A stretch of DNA of 64,000 nucleotides from NCBI RefSeq assembly GCF_900496995.4, contig NC_044022.1:21156938-21220937 (forward strand), in the 5' to 3' direction. The notes below the pieces were generated by a model. It was given only the letters and a program-made list of their open reading frames with translations, did no database searches and was not told where the DNA came from. The position numbers and the translations under genes were made by a program. This DNA comes from Aquila chrysaetos chrysaetos (taxonomy: Eukaryota; Chordata; Aves; Accipitriformes; Accipitridae). Below, in pieces: positions 47,436-61,358 of the stretch. Position 1 is the stretch's first letter. Every line of letters begins with the position of its first letter.

Positions 47436-50400
47436 GGAGCCCCTGTCTCACACAAAGATGAGACAAAATTTTATAGTGACTGCTTCTCTTAGTGACATTC
47501 AGCATAATTAAACAGTACCCAACGGTTGTGTGGCCAACACCACTGCACTAAGCTGGTGGATTTTCTCTGGAAGTCCAGAGAAACCAGTGCCGGTGGGGAC
47601 AGGACTTCCCGAAAGCAATGTCAGCCTGCAACCCGCGCGGTCCTGGAGCCCTCCTCGCCTGCTTCGAAGTCAGGCGGACTGATGAGAAGGGTGCCAGGCT
47701 CCTTGATGCAAAAGCAAAGAATGTAGGCTTAGTATTTATGCAAGCCTATTCATTTGCTGATTACTAGCTTTGCTAATTATTCCTTCTCAAAGCGCTGTTG
47801 TTGTAGCTACAAGAAGTACTATTATATTGAGGTTAAAAGCTTGTAAGTGGTAAAGCTGTAAATAATTCCTTAAGCAATCCTTTTCCTCTGCCTTTATTTT
47901 CTGCTACAGATCTGGTATTATAAATGCAAGTAAAACATGGAGGGTTACATCAAACTTCTAATTTATTCATAAGATTTTAATAGTATATTGCTCATTAAAA
48001 ATAACTGAATAGCCTTATCCCATGCTTAGAGATTTATGAATAAAATAAAAGATCTATACAATGCTAATAAGTAGTGAATGCACTGTGATACAAAGACTTG
48101 GTGCCTGGAGAAATGGTTCATCATTTGAGTTTTGACACTGATTTGCTGGATTATTTTAGGCACGTAATTTTAAAAGTCTGGTTCCTCATGTTAAAAATAA
48201 GGGAAATATTTATATTACATTGGCACCAAAATCATTATTGGTGCCTAATCTGGGTGTCTGCATGCTACCCAGACAAATGAAAAGTCAGCCTAAAACTGAT
48301 CTACGAGTTTTTCATTCAGACAACAGACCTGAAACTACATTGTGCGTGAAACAGTCTGCTGATAACCAGCTTTTGTGAATTCCTGGGCTTTGACTAGAGG
48401 TAAAGATAGGGCATGGGAACGAGCCAACTTAAAGAAAGGACAAAAAATAACGTGCAGCAAAAATGAATTAGTGCCTGTGAAGCACGGGCAGTTTCAGAGC
48501 TGCACAGCAGTGACCGTCGGCAGGGATGCTACCTCTGTCTCCACAGCCCCGCGCTCCTCTACCACTGTTGCTACCTTGGGTCCTGCCAAAATATTTGGAA
48601 GTAATGGAGGAGAGGGGGGAGGACAAAAAGGTTTAGGCCGTCCAGTGGAAACGCAATGAAGAACAGGGTTTAAGAGGAGAAAAATGTGTTCTTTCTTACC
48701 AGGTGTTTTCTTTCCCCTGACTGTTTGTTGCTGCTGTCTCCCTGGGTTTCTGTCTCCGTGGTGATAAGAGGCTGAAACCAGTCACTCCAGAACTCATGCC
48801 TAAGGGCTGCTTGGAACTGGGCCAGTGCCACCAGAGTGGCTGAAAGAGCTGGGACTGTTTCTTAGCAAACAAACGCTGCTGACACTCTCAAAAGCACTCA
48901 GATTTGGTAGAGGGAAGAGGATTTCCACACGCTTGAAGAACTCCCCTCATTCAGCTTGCGCCCCGCATGTGCCAGAGGAGATCACAATGGCAGGCTCTGA
49001 CCTTCTCAGAACATGTATAGGTCTACGGTAAGTAGACGCAGCCCTTGCCCTAAACAACTTGCAACTTTATTCAGCAGTTAATGAAAAATCTGGCAGATAG
49101 CATAGGGAAGGGAAAAAAAAAATGCAGCTGGAAGGAAAAAGCCAGTGCAGGTTTTGCTGACTCCACTGGAAAAGGATACAAAGCAAAGAGGAGTGAGTGA
49201 TGTCAGTAAGGGATTTGAAGTGAACAAGACAAGGAGGGTGCAGTACCAGATCTTTCATATACGTGTACCAAAAAACCACCCCATTTCGGGCTAAAGCAAA
49301 GATAAGCATGCACAGCGAAGGAGAAAAAAAAAAAAAAGGAAGAAAAAAAAGGAAAAAATGTTGTGTTTCCCCCCTTTGCTTCTCTGGGCAAGGATGGATA
49401 TATGCAAAGACATTCTAGGAGTATGGCTGCTTTGTCATGAAGGTGAACTGGAATTAAGAATCAAAGCATAGCTCTTAACTTATCAAACTGCCCTTTAGTG
49501 AGTAACCAACTATGCACCTTTAAAGTTTTGGTTATGGATGACTAAAACCTTTCCTTCTGAGTGTAGAGCAAAGAAACTAGTTTCTTGAAACTTTTTCTCC
49601 TAATCAACTTCATAAACTTGCATTTCTCTATCAGTGTATTATCGATCTGGAACATACTACTGTAGTTAGGAATGACTGAATTTGGTGCAAAGCTGTATTT
49701 ATTATGTGAACCGCATTCAGAGGTATGTCAAAAAATACCAATAATCTTTTTTAAAAAGTAAATTTTGCATGACTTTAGTTATATATTTTCAATACAGCAT
49801 TCCTGCTGGTTTACATGATTAGATGCAGCCATTACCTTCAAGCACTTTTTAATAAATCAACATAATGTCCTTTAGCAGGAGGTGAAATTGTAATGTTTCT
49901 ACTCTATAATTAAATCCTACAGCATGCATAGGGTAATCAAAGTACTTTTTCCACTGATAAAGCAGCTCGGTTTGTAATCTTCCCTTCTACTGAAGTTCAT
50001 CTCACCGGGACAGCTTTGACTTTTCTTGTGTATGACAATAGTAAAACGGTAAAGAGATGATAAGCACAGCTGCTAAAGCTCTGCTGAAAATCTTTAACTT
50101 GGAGATGTACAGCTTGATACAGACTCCACGGCAGACTAACAGTGATAACAATAACTATCTAGTAAATATCTAGTGTTGTTAAGTGCTACTGTACTTTTCA
50201 AAGACTCTGCTGTGACTGCCTCTGCTGACCTCCTGTACATTTGGAAGCACGAGGAAGACTCGCTTTTGTGTGTGGTGACAATTATCCTTACAGGTTTACC
50301 TATAATAGTCTCCATTTGCTGCACATGCTGAAGAAAGGTATTAAAAACTGGGGAGGAGCACTTAATTTTTGTAGTAAAGGGCCTGTTTCTGTTACTTGGC

Positions 50401-50679
50401 TGAGTTTGTTGATTAATCTAGATGAGTACATAATACTGCTATGTCATTAGTTAATCACACTAATTAATTACAAGTGCAGTGCAAAAGTAAATCTTACGTT
50501 CAGGTAGCTTTTTGAAATTGAAACTGGGTTTTGATCTATTTAGTGTGGCGGTAAGCAGTGTCTTTTGAGATAATGACAAAATGCTGTGTCTGTCTCTAGG
50601 ACAGTTCAAGAATAGTGAGACAGAAGATGCTCTACTTGACCAAAAGACAAGGAGATTGACACTGTCACAAACCAAACAT
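47436..50679. other. intergenic DNA between CCDC89 and the SYTL2 3' end
   Basis: About 3.2 kb. It should hold the CCDC89 promoter and any 5' untranslated exon. No CpG island comparable with the other promoters is visible. Open frames here are short and unsupported. An A-rich stretch lies at about 49322-49357. Confidence 0.6.
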
Positions 50680-52570
50680 TTTATTTTGATGGCATTCAAG
50701 TTTAACTACCAAAATTTTGTACAGTGTAGAACACAGCGGATTACATGACACTTGCCTGCAAATCTAGAGCCTCAAGACCCCATCCCTACATCTGAAGTCC
50801 CAAAGCTATTTTGACATAGCAATGTATTTCAGCTTCAGAGGAAATACAACAACAACAAAAACTTTAATCCTATGAAACTATAGGTCATGTTCACAGCAGC
50901 CTATGTTTTCAGGTGAAAATGAATTCATATAGGCAGTGAATACAAATAAACTAGGTGCCTCTTCACTTTTCCAGAATCACCACCCTTTCAGGAGTGGCTA
51001 TTTAAAAATACAGAAGCAAAGTAGGTGCTGTACCATTTAAGTACAAACACATTGTTCTGAAGTGTCACACACACGCTGTTCCCTAGTCATACAAGACAAA
51101 TGTTTTGTATGTATCTGGGGAAAGTGGAATTTGTAGCAGCTGCCAATCTCATCCAAAACACCTGAAGCAGTAAGAGATCAAGACTGACAAGAGAAAGTGG
51201 GTTCCCTGGCAGGTTGAACAGCACCTTTCCTTTTTTCCATTCATAGTGTATAATAAATACCAAGTAGCATTTAAATTTCTGTGATTCAATTAAGCAACTG
51301 AGTTGGAGCTGTGAAAAGCCCCCTTCTCCTCTGTACTCTAACTGAGGTGCAAGATTTCACCAGCTTTTAGACCTACACAGTTGGAAAAAATAAATGTGCA
51401 TTTATTTTCAGAAACGCTTTCTGTCTGCATTTTTTTATATTGCATGCTGAATTGCTAACATAAAACACTGGGTTTTAATAAACATTGAATTCCTATTTAG
51501 CTTTAATAGGCTGACTTTAATAAAAAAAATTAATACATTTTGTATTTTATGCATTTATCTTTCTTTAGTAGCATGCATTTCTACAAGTTACAAATTCCAG
51601 TCCGATTTCCTATGCTGCAAAGCTATCTAAACCAAGACCACCATAATCCCAGCATTCTCCTAACGGTGGCGCTGAAGCACAGATAAATTACTTTTTGCAA
51701 AAAACCAAGCTAATAGATACAGGTACAGAGGAGTACACTTTACAGAATAAATACCCAACATACTTGTCAGCACTAAAATTGGCATGTTTAGATCCTTTAG
51801 AGTAGCATTGGAATAAAAAAAGTTTCACCTCTATGCCTTCAGCATTTAAGAGTAAGGATTGTATACTAGCAAGATGATTAACGCATATATAAGCAAACTT
51901 TTTATAACCCTGATTTTGTTTATAGTACATTGGAATTAACAGTCCTCTGCACCTTGCAGAATAGGACATGGACAGTACCACTTCATGTAATGCTTCTTTC
52001 ATTACAGAAACAACTTTCATATCCTAGAAATGTACAACTACAAATAAAGGAACTTTCAAAAAAATTCTTCATGCTCGTATTCCTCACTGGAGAGATCTGA
52101 CATGGCATAATGAGGATACAAACACATACTAATGAGCACGAACAAAATGCAACCTGCTGCTGTCTTATTAATAACACTTCATGAACAATCCTAGAAGTGT
52201 ACAGAAAGAGTTAACTCGCTCTGAATTTTTTGCTGGTAATTTACATTATTTAAGGGATCAGCACTGCTTCAGTTAGGCAACACAAGCATCCAGGTATCAC
52301 AGCTACCTCTACCACTGAATTCTGCAAGTGCCTTCTTTGTTGAAGTCATTTTCAGTGACTAAGAAATAAAAGAATCCCTTAAATTTACATAGTAACCTGC
52401 AGGCAGAAGTTTAACTGAAATACGAAGTGACATTTGACAGCACAAAACCAGAACAGCAACGGAGCAGAGACTGTCAAAAGAGCTACTGTGTTCCTCTTCC
52501 AAGTTTCACTCCCACACCTTTAATTTAATTACCAAGGTTTCCTTTTGACACTAGCAATTAAAAAGCCACC
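50680..52570 (-). other. SYTL2: probable SYTL2 3' untranslated region
   Basis: From the stop codon at 52571 the minus strand runs through AT-rich sequence to an AATAAA at 50685-50680, followed by a GT-rich stretch (ATGTTTGGTTTGTGACAGTG). Earlier AATAAA-type signals exist (for example about 51413-51408). A 3' UTR of about 1.9 kb is inferred, not shown. Confidence 0.45.
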
Positions 52571-52716
52571 TTATTTTGTCAATTTTGCAACCATTAGCAT
52601 CCTGAGAGGTAGTGTATCTTCTATCCATGTGTTCGGCGAGTTCATCATCCTCTCCCAAAGGGCAGTTTCATCTGAAGTAGAATCCATCCAGTCTACTGTA
52701 GTTCCATAGCTTTTGC
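52571..52716 (-). CDS. SYTL2: SYTL2 last coding exon
   Basis: After acceptor CATTTTTTCTAG the exon encodes [20 protein letters not shown] and [15 protein letters not shown], ending VAKLTK and a TAA stop at 52573-52571. The end closely matches the mammalian SYTL2 C terminus. Confidence 0.96.
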
Positions 52717-55700
52717 CTAGAAAAAATGTCAGTTTTAAGAGAAAAATTATTTAATATGCTGCAGAGTTGAGAGCAGACAATCAAATTTGCCTGTCTTCTG
52801 AAACCGTTTCACCTCCTCAGGTAGCTGACCTAGTACTTTGAAGATCCAGTTTTACACTTGAACAATTCTGTCAAATACAATTAATGACAGTTTCACAGGG
52901 AAACTTTGTCATCTTTCTCCAGGCTTTTTTTCCTTGTTATCCTTAGTCTTTTTGTCATGATCCCAAGGAGAAAGATGTATGGGTGATTAACATCTGAAGG
53001 AGTTTAAGAATAAAACAGGACGCTGATTTTGTACTGAAATACAACCTTGGGTACTCTAAAATTCAAATTGAGATTTACTATCCTAATTTGTGTTTTAGGT
53101 TATTCTGGTGAACCATGTGAGAAGTTAATTTGGGAAAAGTAATTTTTTTCTTGTATTTGCTTGAAAAGACTCCAAACACATCCTTCCCTCAGGCCAGAGA
53201 GGACAATGAGAGGGATAAATATAATGACAGGGAAAACAGACAAGTTTTCTACTTGCACAGCTTATATTGCCCTTATACTAAAAACTTGTTTGCATTTGTA
53301 ATTTTTCCTATCCAATGTCTTCAAATCTTATCATGCATTCCTGATCTATCCTTTTATCTCCACCCAATACTGTCTTTATACCACATTCCTAATTTTTGCA
53401 TGCGTAAGTTTGTAAGACGTTATCAAGATTTTGGGTGCAGGAATAGCATATTCTTGTACTTCAAACAGTACCAGATAAATGTATGGCCAGACAAAGGTTT
53501 ACTTCTAATATTTCTCCTTAGTTGTCAGTCATCCTAACCCTCATAACACTACTACTATTTACATTTCAGCATCTGTGCTGAAGAATAGGTAAGTTACTGA
53601 ATGAAACTCTTCAGTAAATAAATAACTGAAAGACTGTTCAGTGATCTTTGCAAAAAAAGAAGAAACGGAAAGGAAGAGGAAAAAAGGAAAGACTGTATTT
53701 TGTAAATTAAGGACTAATGTGTTAATTGTCCAGCACCTGTTCCAAGGCCTATCCTGAGACCTCCCAGAAAGTGGTTGGCTAGTTTGTTGTGATCCCAGAC
53801 TGTAAGTTCTATGCAGGCTTCTTTCAAATCTTCTGGTCTAAAGCCATCATAGACCATGGTGTGGTTGAATACTGGGTTTGTAGTTTTTGCTACTGTTCTT
53901 GTTTTCTGGCGACTTTTTCTGCTAGTATCTGGAAGAATGGTACTTCAGAAAGAAAAAGCATTGTCAGTTCGCACTTGCATAGTATAGCCTGCATTAAACA
54001 TACTGAATAGACAAAACCTACTGATTAACACTGTCCTTTGCGTGTTAGAATGTGACTGAAGATGCTTTAGCATCATGGAGATGAAGTCAAAGGTCATGTT
54101 CTCAGTTCCTCCCAAGAAATACTGGCAGCATGTATCCACCCTTGTGCTTCAGAAGATGGAAGGGAAGGGGAAGTCAGGTGGGAAAGAGGCACAAGTGAGT
54201 TTATTTGCTGTATTATCACTAATGACACTGAAACCTTTTTGTTGCTGCCAGAGATTTCCCAACCATCTTGTTATTAGTGTCTCTTTACATTTTTAGTCTG
54301 TATGTGGAAAGGAAGGAGGAAGATATACAACTACGCTTCTCACTTCTGTCTCCTCCCACAATTTGCTAAGCTAAACCATACTCTTGCACACACATGCTTT
54401 GTTTAAATGCAAATAAAAGCAGGCACAACTTTGACTAGCCCTTCCACCAAGTAACTGAGCAGACAAAATGAAAGAGTAGCGATTACGGAAGAAGTTCTCC
54501 CAGTGTGTTTTACTTGGTGGTATATACTTAGCATCTTGAAGTTGTAAGCTCTGCAGGACAATTTGCATTACAATAAAGGAGAATTAGAAAGTAATTAGGT
54601 GGTTTTTAATTTGAATGTAGAAAAATGAAGATAAGATTAGAAAGCACAACATTCGTATTATTAGGCCACCATGTTTGATGATTTCAACCACAGTTCTTAC
54701 CACTTAATAAAAGAGTTGAGCCTGTTGCCTCTTAGAGGAGGAAGGTCATGGCATTCCTTCACCCAGATGTGGACCTCACCAGTAGAGAGAGTCTTCTTTC
54801 CTGTAAAAATAAACCAAAACATCTGATTAAGCCTTGTAGATCCCTTTTAAATGGAATTTCTGTGCTGTGGCAGTTCCTGCCCATTTGTGGAAGTGATATT
54901 CGGCCTAGACTCTCATTATCTCACATCTTAATTTAGCATTCCTCTCTGTACTCTTGACGCTACAATCTTCATCCCATCAAAGTACTGCAAGATCACATCA
55001 TGTCTGTATTCCTACAACGCCTTTTCTTCTGTTACAACTAAACAAATACGTACTACTGGTCTTCTCTTTCCAAGCCTCCTAGATAAAGAGATCTGCTTGT
55101 CTTCAGTCCATGTGATGCTAGCATTTACTGGTTCTTGTACTTTCAAATAAGCTCCTTTGTGCTCTTAATATATTTCATTCTTATTGACTGACTGACTGAC
55201 TGGCTGGCTGGATTAAAGACCTGGCTTCACTGCCAGATCAGGCAGTTATCAGTTGCCAGGCAAGATTAAACCAAACAGATCGTACTGCTATAAATTGGTG
55301 CATTCTAAATACTTACTGCTGTTTTCTACTTCTAATAGTGCTTGAATTTAGTGTGTTGTCATTGTTTGTTTAGAAAAATCGCAGCACCTGCCTGATGATT
55401 GATATTATCTAAAACTGTTAGTGATAAAACAGATTTTTGTTACACATACAGATACATACAGAATCTTACAAATCTAAGATTATAAAAATGAGGTAATTTC
55501 TTCTGTAGTAACATTAAAACCAACAAAAGATCCTAAAGCAACCTTTGGATCCTAAACTGAATTCATGACTGGGGTGACTTAATCCTCTAAAAAGAAAAAA
55601 AAAAAAAAAAGTTCTACTTTTATGTTGGAACAAGATGTCTGAATTGGCTGAAAAACATTAAACAGCTTTTTTTTTTTTTAAAAAAAAAACAAAACAAAAC

Positions 55701-58700
55701 AAAAAAAAAAAAAAAAAAAAAAAAAAAACCCCAAAGGCCTGACAAAACCAAAGAAAGAAGCAATTCATACCTCCAACAGGGTGTGGAACATACTGGAGGG
55801 CTAGTTTCATCTCCCCTCTGTTTTCTAGTTTAAAAGCCATTGTTGAAGTCTGAAATTTAAGAAAAAAAACCCAGAAATCTCAAACCCTGCAGTTCATGCA
55901 CAGAGTTTACCATACAAAGTTTTCCACTGGAACAGGCTTGACTTCTATATGAGGCAAGATTTTTTTCTTGTTTCCCTACCCATTAGTCTTCTGTCAGATT
56001 ACAGGACATGAGAGATTTTAGGGTATGTTTAACCACTTGACAGTGCCTCAGATATATAGCTCTTCCACTAAAGCAGAAAACAAGACCCAGGAGAGGCCAA
56101 AAGGCTTTGAGGGCACAACTTTTCCACTGTTGTGCACTTATTTAAAACTAGAACATCTGCTCTTTCAATCAGGAAACTTACTCTTTGTGCAACAGAAAGT
56201 GCACTTTTATAAACTCATTTCTATTGGAACGTTTTGTCTCATTTAATACAATCTAAAACTCAGCCTCAACAACAGTTATCTTGCAAAAAGGCACAAGAAT
56301 ATGTCACTTCTTCATAGAGAGTCATGGACCATCTGTAGATGGAACATGGCACCTGTTAACATTTGGTTACATTTATCTACCCAGAGCACTTTTAAAATCA
56401 GTCGAATTAAACTAGTGCTAAAGACTACCATGACATTCCTGGTTTGTTGTACAAAATATTAAACTTTGGATTGAGCTAATTTTGGAATGAACTAAAGAAG
56501 TAAATTCAAGGAGAAAAAGAAAAAAGAAAAAAAAAAAAAGAGAAAAACAACAAAAGAAACCAGAATCTCTGGCAGTGGCTTAGCTAAAAGTTTAGATTTT
56601 GGCTGAAACCCATTAACAAACAACAGGCACACAGACATGGAAGTCATAATTACATCTGATATTAAAATGTTGCTGCACTTGCTCCGTATTCTCAGGAGGT
56701 TTACTTCATATTCAGGGAACAAGTGCTTTCAGGTATCTATTGCAGCAACATGGCGTAAATGAAAAATACCTTGAAATTCCTGCTCCTTAGACTATGAGAA
56801 AATTTTTCTTACTATAATAGCTAGCTACTTACCAGACTAATAGAAACCTCAGAACTGTATGTTCCATTTACCAGTAAAGAGGTATTTATGATTATAACCA
56901 ACACAAAAGCCACAGAACACACAAGACCAGGCCTAAATAAATAATGACTTGGTTTTGCACTTACACAGTGGAAAACACAAAACAGCTAACCCACCCTTAG
57001 TAACCTACCCTTGGCTTGAGTGGAAACCAATTCATCTGCTTGTTGGATTTATCATTCCAGTCCCAAGTTCCTAAATCCAGCTCCACTTCACCAAGGAAGC
57101 TGTTCCTCCCAAAGGTATCATTGTGCCAGACAGAGATATTAAGGCTTTGGTTCTTTAGGAGACCCTTCTCAATTTTATACTGTGAGGAAGAAGAAATGAG
57201 AAAAAAAAAAATTAAAACAAGCTGGGTGTTTATCAATGCTGTGTCTGAAAGTGACAAGGTTCAAAAAAAGCATGTCTGAGTTTATACATTCATAACTGCT
57301 CACTTCTTCATTTCAGAACAAAACTCTCTTCATGTTTTACTTTTTATTTCAAGCATCTTAAGCTCATAGTTGGCTTGTATTTGTTTGCAATAAGTATACA
57401 ACAATCAGGTTTCTCAATGCTGGATCCAGAGTACACTGTAGAGTTAACCTATCAATGGAAGGACATAGATACTTCTACAGAGCAATCCATCTCATCCTAA
57501 CGTCTCCTTCGAGAGCATCTAGACCTGTGCCTAAGAGTTAAGATTCCTCATACTTCATGCATGCAGTATTTCATGTCTAGTAATAGTTTGATAAATACCC
57601 GCAGTATTTCATTATAGACTGGATTAAAAGTTTTTTTTTTGACAGAGGTCTTCCGTTTGCCCAGCTTGTACTTCTCCGGAAGCAGGTAGGTCTTTACATA
57701 CCTAAAATTTAGACAAGCTTGTTAGAAGAGCAAAGAACCCACCCTTTCCAACTTCCCCTTCCAAAATACACAAGTATTTGCTTATAAAGTAAAAGAAATC
57801 CACTTAATTAGCCATTATGTTACATTGTTATATTTAAGAAATGGAACTGCAGTGATGAAGTATTGTAACAGTTTCCAAAGTGGGACATTAACCTCCTTCT
57901 ACCAGGGGGAAATCTGTTGAAATGTCTTCTCAACACATACAGAATATATAACTATAGTATGCCTAGATATCAGGTTTATAGGCTCTAATCCTATTGAAAA
58001 CTTATCAAGCGAGGATTTACCATCTGGAAAGTTGAATTTTAAAAGAGAATGTCATATTCTTAGAAGTTTCACCTTCCCATGTTAATATATGTACTGATTT
58101 ATAGTGACAATTCTATATTCAGTTCAGAGTGGAAAACCACGTAAAGCATGTTATAGCCTCTTCATTTATTTATTGGGTTGTTTACCCCAACAGGTTATAG
58201 AAACTGGAAAAAACCATCAGTTTTCATTTTCACATTAAAAGAAAAACTTCCATTCAGAAATAAATATATTCTCTGTACTTACGGGTCTGAACGCTGTCGC
58301 TTAACATCTGCCATTGCCAAGTCTTTACACTGGCAAATAAAAATGTGGAGCTCATTCAGCTGTTCTACATAATCAATAGCAAACTGAATGTTCCCCTTCA
58401 CATCAACATCGCCGAAGTCTGCACTATAAATGCTCATTAGACTTCCGCTCACCTGTATCATACAAGAGGAGAAAAATTTTCCAGTCATTGCATTTCACCA
58501 GATACTTCAAGATTAGGGTAGAAGTTATGCTCAGAATTCAGACAGTAAAGAAATCAACTGTGTCCTTTCAGATGTAATAAAAAAATGTAACAGACACTAT
58601 TATACAAGCTTCTCAGCAAGCAGATTAACAAAAGAAAGTTGTTTCTAAATCAAAGGTGCTAGGCCAAGTTTTCTACGAAAGAATTTGAATGTGTGTATTG

Positions 58701-61327
58701 CATTGAGATAGAAGAAATAAAAAGATAGGATGCTGTAGATCTGGAGATTGCCTGTGATCAGATCCTTGAAATATTACTTATATATCTCTTCAGCTGCTCT
58801 TCCTTGCAGAAAGCAGAGCCTAACAGTTTAGGACAACAAGCCTTCTGAAAATACCAACAAAAAGCTTAGTGATAAAAGTCTGTATGGCTGAATTATGTAC
58901 TTAAATAAAACACCAAAAATTAAACACTACATATGTAGAAAGAGAAGGACATACAATCTTTTTTTAATCTCAATATCCTTCCCCAAAATTCTACTTTTCC
59001 CATGGAGTCCACATAAACTAATGACTTTTGGTCTGCCAGTTCACTGACTTAATTACGCACCCCACATACCAATACTGTCTCTTGCTTTCACTTACTTCTC
59101 CCCCCTTTCTCCTTTTCTAAATGCTTGTTCTATATAAACGGTCCCTCATTTCCAGCTACAAATGTAAGCTTAGGGTAAAAGCCTTCTCTTTGCTCAGTGT
59201 TTATAGAGTATGCTGCACAGTGGAAACTTGAACAGGCTCCAATACAGTACTAGAAAGTAAAAAAAGTAAAACCAATTCTATCATATTTGTTTTAGGCAAT
59301 TCCATGCAAGGGTTCACATAACAGAGAGGGAAGGAAGGAGACAGAGATGCCAAGGGAAGAAAGATAAGAGGAATAAGAAGGGAAGCGAAACAATACTGGA
59401 GAGATTAGCAAAAGCAAAGTGCCATTAAAACAAGGCTTTGGTTTACATACAGAGGATAAGGAGGCCATGCCAGAAGAGCCGCTAAGAGTGGTTAGAGAGC
59501 TGGGACTCTTCTTGATTCTGCCAAGGGAATAACTGCTTTCTGATGCTGTATCTGTCTCTCTGTTATCACTCTACAAAAACATCACAGAAAGAAAGTCTGT
59601 ATAGGTTCTTTATAGTCACAAGGAACATTAAAAAAGAAAAAAAACAAACAGAATTTTAATGCAGACTGAGACTCAGTGAAAACCTGAATTTAAATCCCCT
59701 TGTAATTAATATTTCTTGAATTAGGTCATGCACTTCAAAAAAAGTTGAAAGGGAATTTTTCTGATGGAAAGCCTACACTGAAAATTTTTTAAAGCAGTAG
59801 TGCAACCAGGTTTGTTTTTTGGTTTTAAATCTCAGATAGCAATGAAAAAGTACAAAGTTAACTTTATCGGGACAACTAAACTCAACTTCTCTACTTCACT
59901 ATCTCATGCAAGGGGTAATGCTCAGGTCTCTTACCAGTCCCTTTTTGTTACATAGCAAATACTATCAATTCTGTACCCTCTATCTTGAAGGCAGCTAGCT
60001 GCAAGGTAACATGCAGAGTAGAACACCACTGGATACAGTGCATGGCTTTTGCAAAAAGCCTTTCTTGCGAGAGGGCAAGCATGGCCCTGCTTTTCCATCA
60101 GGGAAATGCAGTTTTGGTTTACCTGGTCATTATCAGGTTATGTGCTTACAAGCCCATTCTGTCTCAATGCTATCACTGTACTAAATAGTCAATGCTTTAC
60201 TTCCCACATGTGCCTTGGCATCTTCCTGTGCAAGCTGTTACAGAAAGCATCATCTCCCTGTTGTATTCCATCCGTGAACAATTTACAAGCCTTCCCCCAC
60301 TCCCTTACACAGTTTTGAACTGCTGTCATAGATCTTCTACTAACAGATGCAAGGTGAGTAAACAACAATTTCTATGGACATTAAGAAATAAATATCTAGC
60401 ATATAAGCATTTTGAAGTCTTTATACAGATCCGTTGATTGTAGCTTCTCTGGCTATGTCTATACTACTAAGTAAAAGCAGGCCAGGACTGTTCCCCAGTT
60501 CAGAGGCCAAAGGTAAGGACTGACTAATGTCCATCCTACCTAGGGGAAGGCTCCTTGAGAGAAAAATTGTTTTGGAGAGAGCTATTCAGGACTGTCCAAA
60601 AGAAATCCAGGGAGTGAAGTAACAGTTAAGCAGTGTGGATAATCCGTCCTGTTACATGGGCTCTTTGAAAGACAGGAAAATCCTAAGCCCTCTGATAGAG
60701 GAAGGATATATGGCTTCCCTAAGACCATTTTAGCTGCTGTCCACACAGCGGGTCAGTAGAAGACATACAGGACTGAATCCAGTTCTGCTTACTTTCAACC
60801 CTGTACTTCTCATGGAGGTTTGTGGAATGTCTGGAAGTTCAGAGACAAGGAATTACTAAGCACTGGGGTGACTGCATGCCTCCAGAACGCATTATGCTTG
60901 TGATTATTATTTTTTTTTTAAAGTTAATTCCAAATGTTAAATAAGGATATTGTTACTATTCACAAGTAAAGAACCCTTAATTTTTAGGTTGTTCTCTTTT
61001 AACCAGAAGGAAAACACACTGGTACTCTAAGAGACAGACTTCTTTGTATTTCTTCTTGAATTAGAAAGTATGTTATCATCAGAATTCATTATTTTTAAAA
61101 TAATTCCAGAACTGAACTAGTACACAGAAATGAGTGTTAATACTACTGTGACTACATTGTGTCTACAATGCTTATTCCTAACCTGTTACTTCTACCAGGT
61201 TTATGTTATCCATTCATTAGTTTCATGCTTCATATTGGCCAGATGGTACTTCAGTGATTATAAACTCCAAGGCAGAACCAGCATGTGGTATACATACATG
61301 CTATTTTTATAGCTATACACTTTATTT

Positions 61328-61358
<31 letters not shown>

